A stretch of 64,000 bases of DNA from Stigmatella aurantiaca DW4/3-1 (GCF_000165485.1 NC_014623.1:1197501-1261500); one strand, 5' to 3'. Shown: positions 16,913-26,796, numbered from the stretch's first letter. Translations and numbers: made by a program. Notes: generated by a model not told the origin, from the letters alone.

Positions 16913-19132
16913 ATGGGCCGTGCGGTGTGGATTTCCCTTTTGTGGTTGGGGGCCTTGAGTGCCGCTCCCATCGAGGCCGTCGAGTCGCCCCCGGTTCCAG
17001 TGGAGGCCGCTTCCCCCGTGCTCCCCCCCGAGGCGCTTCCGCTGGAAGTCCCGGTGACGGTGGTGAGGGGGCAGGGAGCACGTCCGCCTCCCGTGGCGGC
17101 GGGGGACTTTCACATCCAGGTGGGACAGCTCGCCGACGTGCCGAGGAACTCAGCCACAGAGCTCTTGCTGCTCGCCCCCGGGGTGATGCTGGCCAACCAC
17201 GGTGGGGAGGGCCACGCGGAGACAGTGTTCATCCGGGGGTTCGACGCGGGCGAGGGCAAGGACGTGGAGTTCCGGCTCAACGGCGTGCCGCTCAACGAGG
17301 TGTCCCATGCGCACGGTCACGGCTACGCGGACACGTACTTCATCATCCCCGAACTGGTGGACGCGTTGCACATCACCGAGGGCCCGTACGATCCGGCACA
17401 GGGCGATTTCGGCGTGGCGGGGACGGTGGAGTACCAGCTTGGGCTGAAGCAGCGGGGGCTGAAGGTGTCGGGCAGCTACGGCAGCTTCCACTCGCGGCGG
17501 CTGGCGTTGGTGTGGGGCCCTCGGGAGACGGGGGAGTCCACCTTCGTGGGGCTGCTGCTGCGCCAGGGACATGGCTTCGGCCCCAACCGCGCTTATGCGA
17601 ACGCGGGCGCCATGGCGCAGGGCGAGCTGGCGGTGGGAGATACCTCACGTCTGAGGCTCTTCGGGGCAGGCTACGCGGCCCGGTTTTCCTCGGCGGGCGT
17701 CATCCGGGAGACGGACTGGGTGGCGCGACGCCTGGACTGCGGCCCCTCGGAGGATGAGCAGTTCTTCTGTCTGTACGATCCAAATCAGGGGGGGGCGGCG
17801 CAGCGGTACCTGGGCTCGGTGGAGCTGATGACGCGCCTGAAGCGGGGAGGCCGCTTCATCCAGCAGGCTTTCGGGGTGCAGCGGCAGATGCGCATCCGGG
17901 AGAACTTCACCGGTTTTCTCAATGACCAAACGCCCCCCGTGGGCGAGCCCCAGCGCGGCGACAACACGGAGCAGTCCTACACGGGCACCACCTTGGGGCT
18001 TCGCGGGCGGTACACGCCGGGCATTACTTGGTGGGAGCAGCCTCAACCGCTGGAACTGGGCTACTTCATCCGCTCCGACACCGTGCACACGCGCTCCCGC
18101 CGGTTGAGGGACCGGGGCGGCGCGCCGTACCTCACCCTCTTCGACAACGAGGTCCGAGTGACGAACCTGGGCGCCTACGTCTCTGGGAAGCTGTTGCCGC
18201 GTCCCTGGCTGCTCCTGCGCGGAGGGGCCCGGCTGGACAGCTTCCTCTTCGGCGTGGAGGACCAGAATCGTCCCGAGGAGGATCGCCAAGGGGCGCGCAT
18301 CCCCTCGGAGGCCATCGAGGCCTATGGCTTCACGCTCAGCCCCCGGCTGTCCGTGGAGGCCCGGCTGACGCCGAGGCTCTCCTGGCTCACGAGCGTGGGC
18401 CTGGGGGCGCGCTCCAGCGATGCCGCCGCGCTCTCGGACGCGGAGTTCGCCCCGTTTGCCCGCGTCACCTCGGCGGAGACGGGGCTGGGCTATACGGCGG
18501 GCGGCGAGACGCTCACGGTGGAGGCCCGGGGCGCCGTCTTCGCCACGCGCGTCTCGCAGGACTTCGTGTTCGACGAGGAGGCCGGCCGCAATCAGCCGGT
18601 GGGGGCTTCCCAGCGGGTGGGCGCGTTCTCGATGGCGCGGCTGACGCTCCAGGAGCGGGTCGATGTGCAGGCGAGCGTCGCGTGGTCCCGCGCCTCGCTG
18701 CCCGCGTCCGGGGCCTCCCCGTGGAAGCTGTTCGAGGGGACCGTCATGCCCTACATCCCCGGGTTTCTCGGGCGGCTGGACGCCTCCGTGCGCGGGGAGG
18801 CGGCGCTCTGGGGCGAGCGGGTGGGGTGGAACGTGGCGCTGGGACACAGCACCATCGGCCCCAAGCCTCTTCCGCTGGACCGCTTCAGCGAGCCCATCTT
18901 CCTGTTCGACGCGGCGCTCCGGGGACGATGGAAGGCGGTGGAATTGGGGCTGACGGTGGAGAACCTCCTGGACGCGCGCTGGCGGGAGGCCGAGTTCAAC
19001 TACGTCTCCAATTTCCGCGGCGCGGAGGCCCCCGCCTCCCTGCTGGCCACGCGCCACTTCTCGGCCGGCGCTCCCCGGACCCTTCGCGGCACGCTGACGG
19101 TGTACCTGGACTTCGAGGAGGAGCACCCATGA
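16913..19132 (+). CDS. TonB-dependent outer-membrane receptor with His-rich plug
   Basis: 739 residues from the ATG at 16913, with a signal peptide (ISLLWLGALSAAP). The plug domain has VTVVRGQG, ELLLLAPGVMLANHGG, TVFIRGFDAGEGKDVEFRLNG and a His-rich turn VSHAHGHGYADTY. The barrel of about 22 strands ends with TLRGTLTVYLDF. Such receptors import substrates using energy passed on by TonB. The HGGEGH and HAHGHG stretches in the plug suggest a metal or metal complex, by inference. It overlaps the following gene by ATGA, so the two are coupled. The ATG at 16877 is rejected because it would place the palindrome inside the gene. Confidence 0.88.
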   Translation: MGRAVWISLLWLGALSAAPIEAVESPPVPVEAASPVLPPEALPLEVPVTVVRGQGARPPPVAAGDFHIQVGQLADVPRNSATELLLLAPGVMLANHGGEGHAETVFIRGFDAGEGKDVEFRLNGVPLNEVSHAHGHGYADTYFIIPELVDALHITEGPYDPAQGDFGVAGTVEYQLGLKQRGLKVSGSYGSFHSRRLALVWGPRETGESTFVGLLLRQGHGFGPNRAYANAGAMAQGELAVGDTSRLRLFGAGYAARFSSAGVIRETDWVARRLDCGPSEDEQFFCLYDPNQGGAAQRYLGSVELMTRLKRGGRFIQQAFGVQRQMRIRENFTGFLNDQTPPVGEPQRGDNTEQSYTGTTLGLRGRYTPGITWWEQPQPLELGYFIRSDTVHTRSRRLRDRGGAPYLTLFDNEVRVTNLGAYVSGKLLPRPWLLLRGGARLDSFLFGVEDQNRPEEDRQGARIPSEAIEAYGFTLSPRLSVEARLTPRLSWLTSVGLGARSSDAAALSDAEFAPFARVTSAETGLGYTAGGETLTVEARGAVFATRVSQDFVFDEEAGRNQPVGASQRVGAFSMARLTLQERVDVQASVAWSRASLPASGASPWKLFEGTVMPYIPGFLGRLDASVRGEAALWGERVGWNVALGHSTIGPKPLPLDRFSEPIFLFDAALRGRWKAVELGLTVENLLDARWREAEFNYVSNFRGAEAPASLLATRHFSAGAPRTLRGTLTVYLDFEEEHP

Positions 19133-19995
19133 GGACGACACGGCGGACCTTCGCGCGGTGGCTGGGCACGGGCCTGCTGACAGGCATGGGGGGCGTGCGG
19201 TGCGGGCTCTCGGGGACGGGAGGCCGCCCGGTGACCTTTCAGATGGGATTGCGCACCGCCCTGGCGCCCGGTGAGGCGCAAGTGGGCCGCTTCACCACGG
19301 ACACGGGATGGCAGGTGGAGCTGACGGTGGCGAGGATGCTGCTGGGGCCCATCTACCTCTTCGAGAATCCCTCGCCGCTGCAAGGCTCCCGGCCGGGACG
19401 GCTCTGGCGGGGAATGGGCGAGCTGCTGCTGCCCACCGCGCACGCGCACGAGACGTTCTTCTCGGGGGGCCGGGTGCTGGGGGAGTGGGACCGGGAGGTG
19501 GTGTTCGATCTGCTGGCGGGAGAAGGCGCCCCGCTCGTGCTGGGCAGGTCCCCGGGAATCGCGGGGACCGTGCGTTCTTTCTCGCTGCTGCTCCAGCCCG
19601 CGAGCGCGGGAGGACCCGGGGCGGCGGCCGCGCTGGAAGGCCACTCGGTGGTGCTGGAGGGCATGGCTTCCCGGGAGGGACACACGGTGGCGTTCCGGGC
19701 GGGGTTGGATTTCCCACCTCCGCTGGAGATGCAGCGGGTGGAGTTCGTGCCCAGTGAGGTGGCACTGGACGACGAGGGGGTGTTCTTCGTGGAGCCGAAG
19801 CCACATGCCTGGTTTTCGGGGACGCACTTCGACCGGCTGGAGGCCCCGGAAGGGGGAGGCCCGGTGCTGGCGGCCCCAGAGAGTCAGGTCTATCGAGCGC
19901 TCTTTATCAACCTGAGGAGGCACACGGCCTTCACGAGTGCCTGGGTCCCGGAAGTGAAGGAAGGGATGGGCATGGCTGCTCATAAAGAGCGGTAG
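19129..19995 (+). CDS. Tat-exported hypothetical protein coupled to the receptor
   Basis: 288 residues. The N-terminus TTRRTFARWLGTGLL is a twin-arginine signal, followed by a Cys in VRCGLSG that could be a lipid anchor. The mature part includes a HAHETFF motif, a GREVVF-like beta region and AWFSGTHFDRL. I do not recognise the family. The start ATG overlaps the receptor stop, so the two are made together. Tat export suggests it folds in the cytoplasm, perhaps around a cofactor or metal. With the receptor and the divergent lipoprotein it forms a three-gene uptake locus by inference. Confidence 0.72.
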   Translation: MRTTRRTFARWLGTGLLTGMGGVRCGLSGTGGRPVTFQMGLRTALAPGEAQVGRFTTDTGWQVELTVARMLLGPIYLFENPSPLQGSRPGRLWRGMGELLLPTAHAHETFFSGGRVLGEWDREVVFDLLAGEGAPLVLGRSPGIAGTVRSFSLLLQPASAGGPGAAAALEGHSVVLEGMASREGHTVAFRAGLDFPPPLEMQRVEFVPSEVALDDEGVFFVEPKPHAWFSGTHFDRLEAPEGGGPVLAAPESQVYRALFINLRRHTAFTSAWVPEVKEGMGMAAHKER

Positions 19996-20018
19996 ACTCC
20001 CAGGGCGGGAGGCCACGT

Positions 20019-22442
20019 CTGAAACCGCTCATCGCCTGGCTCCATCTGTCGGACATCCACTTCGGTCATGGAAGCGCGGCCCACGGTTGGGATCAGCAGC
20101 TCGTTCTCTCGTGCTTGCGGAAGGATGTCGCGGGTGAAGGGCTCGGAGATTCCCTCTCCAGAGCTCACGCTGGTGACAGGCGACATCGCCTTCAGCGGCG
20201 CCTCCCGGGTGCGTACAGGTCAGACGGAGAGCACCGAGTACCAGGAGGCCTCCCTGTGGCTGCAAGAGCTCGGACAAGACCTTGGCATCTCGCCCTCTCG
20301 CATCTTCACCGTGCCGGGCAACCATGATGTCCAACGTGCCGCGGATGGCGAGCCCGCCGTCGCTCAGCTGGTCAAGGAGATGCGCGAGGGGCGGGTGGAA
20401 TTGGACGCGGCGTTGGCCGACCCTGGCCAGCGCGTGCTGCTGGCTCGCCGCCAAGCCAACTACCTCGCATGGGCTGCTGGCTTCGCCCCTGCCTGCATGG
20501 AGTCCTCCCGGCCCCCGGAGGAGCGGTTGTTCTGGATGCACCGGATGGCGCTCGCCGAGGGCGTTCGCTTGCGTCTGGTGGGGCTGAATACCGCGCTGCT
20601 CTCCGCCGATGACACGGACCGGGGCAAATTGCGGCTCGGCAACGAGCAACTGGCACGCTCTCTCCTCATGCCGTCCGTTGAGCCTCAGGCGTTCACCCTG
20701 ATCCTCAGCCATCATCCCTTGCGCAGCCAGTGGATGGCAGACGAGGAGAACGCAGACGCCTGGATTCGCAACCACGCGCATTTGCACCTCTCGGGGCACG
20801 TGCATGAGGCGGACTCCGAGCAGGCCCGCTCCGGGGCGGGAGGACAGTTCGTCCGTGTCGTCGCGGGGGCGGCCCATGGTGAGCAGATGCCGGTGGGGGT
20901 CTCCGCGGGGCATGGCTACAACATCGCGGCCGTCTTCCTCTCGGAGGGTGGACAGCTGATCCTCCGAGTGTGGCCGCGGCGATGGTCGGACAAGCACAAG
21001 CTGTTCCTCCCGGACCAGGACAACGTTCCCCCCGGACAACCCTATGCCGAACATGCAATGCGGGCATTGGCGCTGGGTTCCCGGGTTCAACCCGCCTCTT
21101 CTCCTGCCTCGCGTGCCCCCGTGGCGGGGCCCGCCAAAGCCCCGATCGATCAGCAGATCGCCGGTCTCCATTCCGCCCTGCTGCTGACGATGCAGAGACC
21201 GGGTCTGGATGACCCGTCCCTGGTCTTGCTGAGCAATACGGCGGTCAAACTGAAGCAACTGATCCTCAGTGCACCTGACCACCTCGACGCACCCGTGAAT
21301 ATCCGCCTGGAATGGGAGGATCAGGTGGCGAAGAAGGTGACGCCGGACGCCTCGCCAGAAATCCGGCGTCTCTTCGCGGAACACCAGAAGTGGATCGCCG
21401 AAGCACTGAAGGAGGCGAATGCCCCTCAGGGGCACGAAGCCCCGGTAGACGGTCCATACTCCTATGACGACATGGTGGGGGTGGACCTTGCGCGAGGGCT
21501 GAAGCTGCTCCTCGGTCAGGATGAACTGGCGGAGAGCGAAGGCGTGGAGTGGGTGCTCTCCGGGGGAATTTCCAGGGCCGCGGAACGGCTGGAAAAAATC
21601 AAGGCAGCAGGACAGCTCGAAGCGGTTTTCGATGTCCTCTGGCGGCGCTTGCCGAGGATACGGCTCTATCACCCAGAAAGCTTTTCAGCACTGATGGGCT
21701 ATCTGCTGTGGAGCAACAAGACCCGTTGGGCCGCCAGGTTGTCCCATGTGTCGCTGTGCTGCTCCAGCGAAACCCGGCGCCAAGATGCAGAGCCTGTCCT
21801 GGCCCAGGCCGCCGTGGCGGACAGGAGGGTCCTGGCTTCCTTTCTCTTGACCCACCCCCGGAAAGAGTGCCGGAGTCTGGCCATCGAGCTGCTTCCTCCC
21901 GTGGAGCGTTGGGACGCCCTTCTCTGTGAGAACGTTCCTCTGCTGATGACCCATGAGCTCTTGAGCCAGATGCAGGTGGACTGCCGGAGTGAGCACATCG
22001 CGGTGACCGCGCGCGCTTGCGGCAATCCCCTCACGCAGGGGCTCACGAGAAGCTTCATGGAGTCCTTCAAGAGCTTCTTCTTGCAGCAGCCGGTGGAAGA
22101 TGCCAAGCCTGCGAATCTCCGGAGTATTCCGCTGCCCATTCAGCGGAAGCTCGCCCATGACGGACACTTCATCGAGTACTTCATTTGCAGCGCCCGTGAT
22201 CCGATTGCGCTCGAGACGATCCCCCACGTGATGCCTTGGATTGTCTCGGGGGCGAGAAACGGCTCAACACGCAATATCCCATCAAGGTCGCCTTCTGCAA
22301 GAACCCGAAAGCCAAGGCCCCTTTGCTGATGAAGTTCATTCCCACGCTCAACCGGTATGATCTGAAGGCCGTCTCCCAGGACAAGATGGCAAGCGGCTTC
22401 GCTCGAGAGCATGCGAGCAGGCTCCTGGCGGTTCGGAACTGA
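20019..22442 (+). pseudogene. metallophosphoesterase with C-terminal helical repeats, broken by two frameshifts
   Basis: Three frames must be joined. Piece 1 (20019 to about 20131) reads LKPLIAWLHLSDIHFGHG and contains the DxH metal motif. It starts at CTG 6 nt after GGGAGG, with no ATG/GTG/TTG available. Piece 2 (about 20135-22247) holds the remaining motifs TGDIAFSG, VPGNHD, ILSHHP and LSGHVHEAD, then a long alpha-helical region. Piece 3 (22253-22442) finishes with VAFCKNPKAKAPLLMKFIP, a helical-repeat unit common in myxobacterial proteins. The breaks fall in G runs: one extra G at 20132-20134 and one missing G at 22248-22252. Together the pieces give a complete metallophosphoesterase site. 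The gene is either a recent pseudogene or intact and mis-sequenced. Confidence 0.8.
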
Positions 22443-22636
22443 TTCCACTGGCGCGGACCGGGTCTGGTGACAGCAGTCCTCAGCGGTGACCCGAGTCACC
22501 GGACTTCTGTTCCGCTTCAGGCGTTAACCCCTGGATTTTATGAGAAAGGAAGGTGTCGCTGAGTGTGGCATGAAAGCCGCACTGGGAGTCTCTCGCCATA
22601 CACAACGCCTCTTTGTCCCCTTGGGAGATTCCAATC

Positions 22637-23797
22637 ATGATCAGTGTCAATCGCAACCAGCCGGCGGCCGCCGCAGTTGCCCGCTCTACCCCGGAGAAGC
22701 CTCCCGAGACAGCTGCCCCGGCGGCTGTTGCCTCCAATGCCGCCACGCAGCAGTCCGCGATGGATGTCTTCGAAGCCCAGGGGATGCAGAACTCCAGTGC
22801 GGACAAAAACAGCATGAACACCAGCAGCGAGACGTTGAAAGACAACTCCAGCATGACCTCCAGCGGGGTGGGGGCTGGTATCGTCGAGCCCTCGGAGATC
22901 GTGGACCTTGGTCAGGCGGATCTCAGCAATCCCAGCACCGTTGATGATCTGTCAAAGACGTTTGGCGTTGAGGGGGTCAAGCTCGCAAAACGCGTGAGCG
23001 ACTCGGAGTTCGACGGAGCCCTTGTGGGCGTCGACAAGACCATCAAGCTGGAGGATCTTGGCGGGAAGAAGGACCAAGGCCCCGTGAAGCTCGACGACAT
23101 CGAAGGCTTCACGCCGAAGAACAGCCACGCCCAGCGGCCCGAGACCATCATCCAGATCAATGGCATCAACACGAACCTGAGTGAGCAGAAGACAGCCCTC
23201 CAGGCCACCGCCGATGCGACCGGTGCCAAGGTCGTTGGCATTCACAACGCCACGGATGGCTTTATCGGGGACCTGGCGCAGAGCGTGGGTGACAAGACCA
23301 ACCTGGGGAAGAACCTCGCCGTGGACTCGCTGCGGGATACCGTCCTCAGCGAGCTGAGGGCCGGTAAGAACGTGCACCTGATGGCGCACAGCCAGGGAGG
23401 GCTCATCACCAGCCGGGCACTCGGACAAGTCGCCGATGAGCTCAAGAAAGAGGGGAAGTCCGACCTGCTCTACAAGGTCAAGGCAGAGACGTTTGGCGCG
23501 GCGTCGGGCCGCTACCCGGACGGCCCCCGTTATGTGCACTACATCAACAAAGGAGACCCGGTCTCCAATGTGTTTGGCGTGGAAGGGAAGACGAGCTTCA
23601 TGAACCACCCTGGCAAGGACGCCATGGGCCGCGACGCGCGGATCGTTGGTTTCTCGGACAAGAGCGGCATCGCGGCGCACAACTACAACGATGTGTACTT
23701 GAATCACCGCAAGGACTTCGACCTCATGTATCACGGGCCGGGGCTGGTGGTTCAGGACCCGAACCGCCCCAGACCGTTCCATTTCAAGCCAGACTGA
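22637..23797 (+). CDS. alpha/beta-hydrolase-fold protein with Ala/Ser-rich N-terminus
   Basis: 386 residues from the ATG at 22637, which is preceded by GGGAGATTCC. Residues 1-100 are Ala/Ser/Asn-rich and look unstructured, with no signal peptide. Residues about 170-386 show an alpha/beta-hydrolase core: IIQINGINT, a nucleophile elbow HLMAHSQGG (Ser candidate), INKGDPVSNVF (Asp candidate) and late His residues in AAHNYND or LNHRKDF. The likely reaction is lipid or ester hydrolysis. The disordered N-terminus without a Sec signal is what one sees in some secreted effectors, but there is no secretion gene nearby, so this remains a guess. The protein family is not recognised. Confidence 0.75.
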   Translation: MISVNRNQPAAAAVARSTPEKPPETAAPAAVASNAATQQSAMDVFEAQGMQNSSADKNSMNTSSETLKDNSSMTSSGVGAGIVEPSEIVDLGQADLSNPSTVDDLSKTFGVEGVKLAKRVSDSEFDGALVGVDKTIKLEDLGGKKDQGPVKLDDIEGFTPKNSHAQRPETIIQINGINTNLSEQKTALQATADATGAKVVGIHNATDGFIGDLAQSVGDKTNLGKNLAVDSLRDTVLSELRAGKNVHLMAHSQGGLITSRALGQVADELKKEGKSDLLYKVKAETFGAASGRYPDGPRYVHYINKGDPVSNVFGVEGKTSFMNHPGKDAMGRDARIVGFSDKSGIAAHNYNDVYLNHRKDFDLMYHGPGLVVQDPNRPRPFHFKPD

Positions 23798-23812
23798 CCT
23801 GTTTGCGGTGGT

Positions 23813-23829
23813 GAGCCCTGCTTGGGCTC
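23813..23829. terminator. short hairpin between convergent genes
   Basis: GAGCCC at 23813-23818 pairs with GGGCTC at 23824-23829 around a 5-nt loop. It lies in the 44-bp gap between two convergent genes. There is no T run, so it may act as a weak or rho-assisted terminator. Confidence 0.3.
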
Positions 23830-23841
23830 GGGGCTGGGCGG

Positions 23842-24816
23842 TTACCGGGTGAGGACGGTCTTGCCATGGGTGCGGCCTTCCCACATGGCGCGCAAGGCTT
23901 CTTCGGCCCGTTCCATGGGCAGGACGTGGCCGATCTCGGGTTTGATCCCGGCATTGCGAACGAACTGGAGGAGCTGGTTCATCTCCTCCAGCGTGCCCAT
24001 GACGCTGCCCTGCACCGTGAGCTGCTCCATGAAGACGCGGACGAGATCGAGGGTGGGCTCATGGCCGGTGGTGACGCCGACGGTGATGACGGTCCCCCCC
24101 CGCCGGGCGGATTGCAGCGTGTGCGCCCACGTTGCCTGACCCACGCTGTCCATGACCGCATCGACGCGGCGCGGGAGCTTGGCGCCGGCGTCAAAGCTGC
24201 GATGGGCTCCCAGCCGCTCGGCCAGCTCGCGGCCCTGGCGGTTGCGGCTCGTCACCCAGACCTCGATGCCAGCGGCGCGGCCGAGCTGGATGAGCGCCGT
24301 GGACACACCCCCGGAGGCGCCCTGGACCAGCATCGTTTCTCCGGGCCGCAGGCAGGCTTGGGTGAAGAGCATGCGATAAGCGGTCAGCCATGCCGTCCCC
24401 ATCACCGAGGCATCCAGCGCCGAGAGGCCCTCCGGCCGGGGGATGGCGTTGCGCTGGGGAACCGCGACAAAGTCAGCGAAGGTGCCCGGAACCCGCTCGC
24501 TGAAGATATGCCAGCTGGGATCGAGCATGTCGTCCCCTCGCCAGCCGGGGGAGTTCAGGACCGGGTAGATGACCACCTCCGTCCCGTCATCGAGTGTGCC
24601 GGCTCCGTCGTTGCCCAGAATCATGGGAAATGGAATGGGGTGCGCTTCGTGCCCGGAGATGCCGCGCAAGGTGAAGAGGTCATGCCGGTTGAGGCTGGCA
24701 TGGGAGACTTTGACCCGAACCCAGCCATCTGGAATCACGGGCTCGGGGCGCTCCCCCACGGCGAGGGCCGAGAGGGGATCATCGAAGCTTGGATGAGATG
24801 CGTAGACAGCGAGCAT
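23842..24816 (-). CDS. zinc-binding-type / quinone oxidoreductase (MDR family)
   Basis: A 324-residue medium-chain dehydrogenase/reductase. The N-terminal GroES-like part has VKVSHASLNRHDLFTLRG and PMILGNDGAGTL. The Rossmann NAD(P) domain has LVQGASGGVSTALIQLGRAAG and ends with the typical GRTHGKTVLTR. The catalytic Cys/His zinc ligands of true alcohol dehydrogenases are not visible, which places it with quinone or enoyl reductases. It converges with the alpha/beta hydrolase gene. Confidence 0.88.
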   Translation of the reverse strand: MLAVYASHPSFDDPLSALAVGERPEPVIPDGWVRVKVSHASLNRHDLFTLRGISGHEAHPIPFPMILGNDGAGTLDDGTEVVIYPVLNSPGWRGDDMLDPSWHIFSERVPGTFADFVAVPQRNAIPRPEGLSALDASVMGTAWLTAYRMLFTQACLRPGETMLVQGASGGVSTALIQLGRAAGIEVWVTSRNRQGRELAERLGAHRSFDAGAKLPRRVDAVMDSVGQATWAHTLQSARRGGTVITVGVTTGHEPTLDLVRVFMEQLTVQGSVMGTLEEMNQLLQFVRNAGIKPEIGHVLPMERAEEALRAMWEGRTHGKTVLTR

Positions 24817-24958
24817 GGGAAAGATTCCAGAGACCCCATTCGAGGGGCGCCAGCCCTCTCATACTGGTCAGGCGCGGCCGCTGACAAGAACGCACGAAAA
24901 AGTGGGGAACGCACCCCAAGGTCAGTGCCCTGGAATTCTCCGCACGGCTTTCTCTGTC

Positions 24959-25954
24959 TTAGAAGGACTGCTCCAGGATCGCGTGAAACTTCGAGGCTCC
25001 CATGAAATGGGCCCGCAAGTCGGCATCGTCTCCTGGCGTGGTGAAGCGGACGCGGGAGGTGATACCCGCGCACGCGGGAGGCGTCTGCTCCAGCGCTGAG
25101 TCGACCGGTGTTCCGCTCGCGAGCTGGCTCAGGGACACGGAAACCTGCACGTCGAGAAAGAGGAGATAGGAGGCCTCGGGCAGCAGGCGCAGGCGCGTGT
25201 GGCCGGAAGGGGCGCCGCCGTCCGATGGCACCGTGACCTCGTAATACTTGTGGGTCACGTCCGTCCGGGGAAGCGTGCCGGTGGGGGTGGCGGATGCGCT
25301 CACGGCAGCGGTGGCGTCGGCCAGGGTGTGGCCGCAGGCGTGGTTGAGCAGCTCGTCGTTGGGGGCTGTCTGGAAGTCCAGCCGGCCGTCCCCAAGTCCC
25401 GCGTGGGCCGCGTCGAGGGAGTGGCCCTCGGCATCCTGGAAGCCCCTCAGGTCCACCGCGTAGGCGTTCTCCCCGTAGAGCACCGGGCCCCCTTCCTCGG
25501 GCTGGAGCACGGTCAACGTCAGCGTCTTGGCATCCACGGACCAGGTGCCTTCCACGGGGCGCGGTTCGGCATGGGGATCCGTCTTGTCATAGAGCATGGT
25601 TTGGGTGATGGAGGTGTCCATGGGCACGTTGAACGTGACGGTGAGCACCTTGCGCTCGGCCAGCCCCTTCTGGCCCGTGGTGCGGTAGTACACCTCCACG
25701 GGGTACAGGTCCGTGCTGCCCTCGGCTGGGACGGAAGAGAGGACCCAGGGCCCCCCGGCGTCACCGGGCCCCGCATCCGGCGCGCCGCCATCGCCTCCAT
25801 CCGGGCTGCCCGCGTCCGGAGCGCCGCCTGCGTCCGGAGGGCCTCCGTCTTGGCCAGGAGGGGAGGGTGTCCCGGGTTCATCGTCACCGCAACCCGCGGA
25901 GAGTGACAGGGCACAGCACGCAACGAGCAGGACGGTGAAGGGAAGACGGCGCAT
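24959..25954 (-). CDS. lipoprotein with Ig-like domain and H-x-C-x-H domain
   Basis: 331 residues from the ATG at 25954. The signal peptide ends SAGC (Cys 22), followed by a Gly/Ala/Asp/Pro-rich linker (repeated DAGG-like units) to about residue 70. Residues 85-195 look like a bacterial Ig-like (SbsA-type) domain (KVLTVTFNVPMDTS, TLTLTVLQPE). Residues 200-331 carry the domain shared with the next three genes upstream: HACGH (H205, C207, H209), then VTHKYYEVTV and a LRLLPEASYLLFLDV strand pair. It is the most divergent of the four copies and the only one with the Ig-like insertion. Surface location is inferred. Confidence 0.78.
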   Translation of the reverse strand: MRRLPFTVLLVACCALSLSAGCGDDEPGTPSPPGQDGGPPDAGGAPDAGSPDGGDGGAPDAGPGDAGGPWVLSSVPAEGSTDLYPVEVYYRTTGQKGLAERKVLTVTFNVPMDTSITQTMLYDKTDPHAEPRPVEGTWSVDAKTLTLTVLQPEEGGPVLYGENAYAVDLRGFQDAEGHSLDAAHAGLGDGRLDFQTAPNDELLNHACGHTLADATAAVSASATPTGTLPRTDVTHKYYEVTVPSDGGAPSGHTRLRLLPEASYLLFLDVQVSVSLSQLASGTPVDSALEQTPPACAGITSRVRFTTPGDDADLRAHFMGASKFHAILEQSF

Positions 25955-26058
25955 TCGAGAATCTCGGGAGCACAAGGGGCACACAACAAGGGCCGGGGCG
26001 CCCCGCGCTTGGCAAGGCACCCCGGCGGAGGATGAGCGGAAGGCTTACCCAGGGAGCG

Positions 26059-26796
26059 TTAGCAGCCCGCGCCCGGGTGGACGGACGCGTTGCTGTCGTT
26101 GCAATCGGTGTCGTCCAGCACGTAGTTGGCGGGCGGCACGCACGCGGTCAACTTGTAGATGTTGGTGTTGCCATAACCATCCCCGTCCGCGTCCTGGAAG
26201 TAATAGTTGCGCAGGTCTTCCACCCGCTCCGCGCCAATGCCCACCGAGCTCGACGACGTAGGGCCGAACACCAGTTGGTAGGTGGTGTTGCCCGTGAGGT
26301 TGTAGACCGACACCGTCGTCAGCGCGCAGCCCGAGACAGCGACGGAGTGCGTGAGCACGGGAGAGATCGTCGAGGTGCCGTCCTCGCTCTTCACCACCAG
26401 TGGCGTGGCGTTGTTGCGGTAGAAGGCCCACGCATACTGGGTGCCCACGCTGTCCGCGGCCTTCTTGGCTGGCTTGAACTTCACCGTGCCCACGCGCGAG
26501 GAGCCCGAGCCCGTCAGGTTGACCGTGTAGTAGGTGTGCGTGGTGTTGATGTTGGGGCTGGTGCCCGCGAAGTTCTCCGTGGCGCTCGCGTTGACGGTGA
26601 GGGCCGGGCCGTTGTTCACATGGTGGCAGGTGTGGTCCGCGACGTTCGCGGCCAGCTGCGTGCAGCCCGCCTCCAGCACCAAGCCCTGTTCCTGCTGTTG
26701 TGGCGGTTCCTCTTCCTGGACATCGGTGGTGCCGCAGGCCGCCAGCCCAAGGCCCAGCACGGCGCCCCAGATGTTCCGCATCGTCGTTGTCTTCAT
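26059..26796 (-). CDS. lipoprotein with H-x-C-x-H domain and Ca-binding-like C-terminus
   Basis: 245 residues. The signal peptide has a Cys at 21 in GLAACG. The shared domain begins HTCHH (H55, C57, H59), continues with TTHTYYTVNL, VGTVKFKP, and a Cys followed by YQLVFGP. The C-terminal 45 residues (DADGDGYGN, then DDTDCNDSNASVHPGAGC) are the putative metal-binding repeat often seen at the ends of myxobacterial surface proteins. The function is unknown. It belongs to the four-gene tandem family on this strand. The gap of 115 bp to the previous family member may hold its own promoter. Confidence 0.78.
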   Translation of the reverse strand: MKTTTMRNIWGAVLGLGLAACGTTDVQEEEPPQQQEQGLVLEAGCTQLAANVADHTCHHVNNGPALTVNASATENFAGTSPNINTTHTYYTVNLTGSGSSRVGTVKFKPAKKAADSVGTQYAWAFYRNNATPLVVKSEDGTSTISPVLTHSVAVSGCALTTVSVYNLTGNTTYQLVFGPTSSSSVGIGAERVEDLRNYYFQDADGDGYGNTNIYKLTACVPPANYVLDDTDCNDSNASVHPGAGC

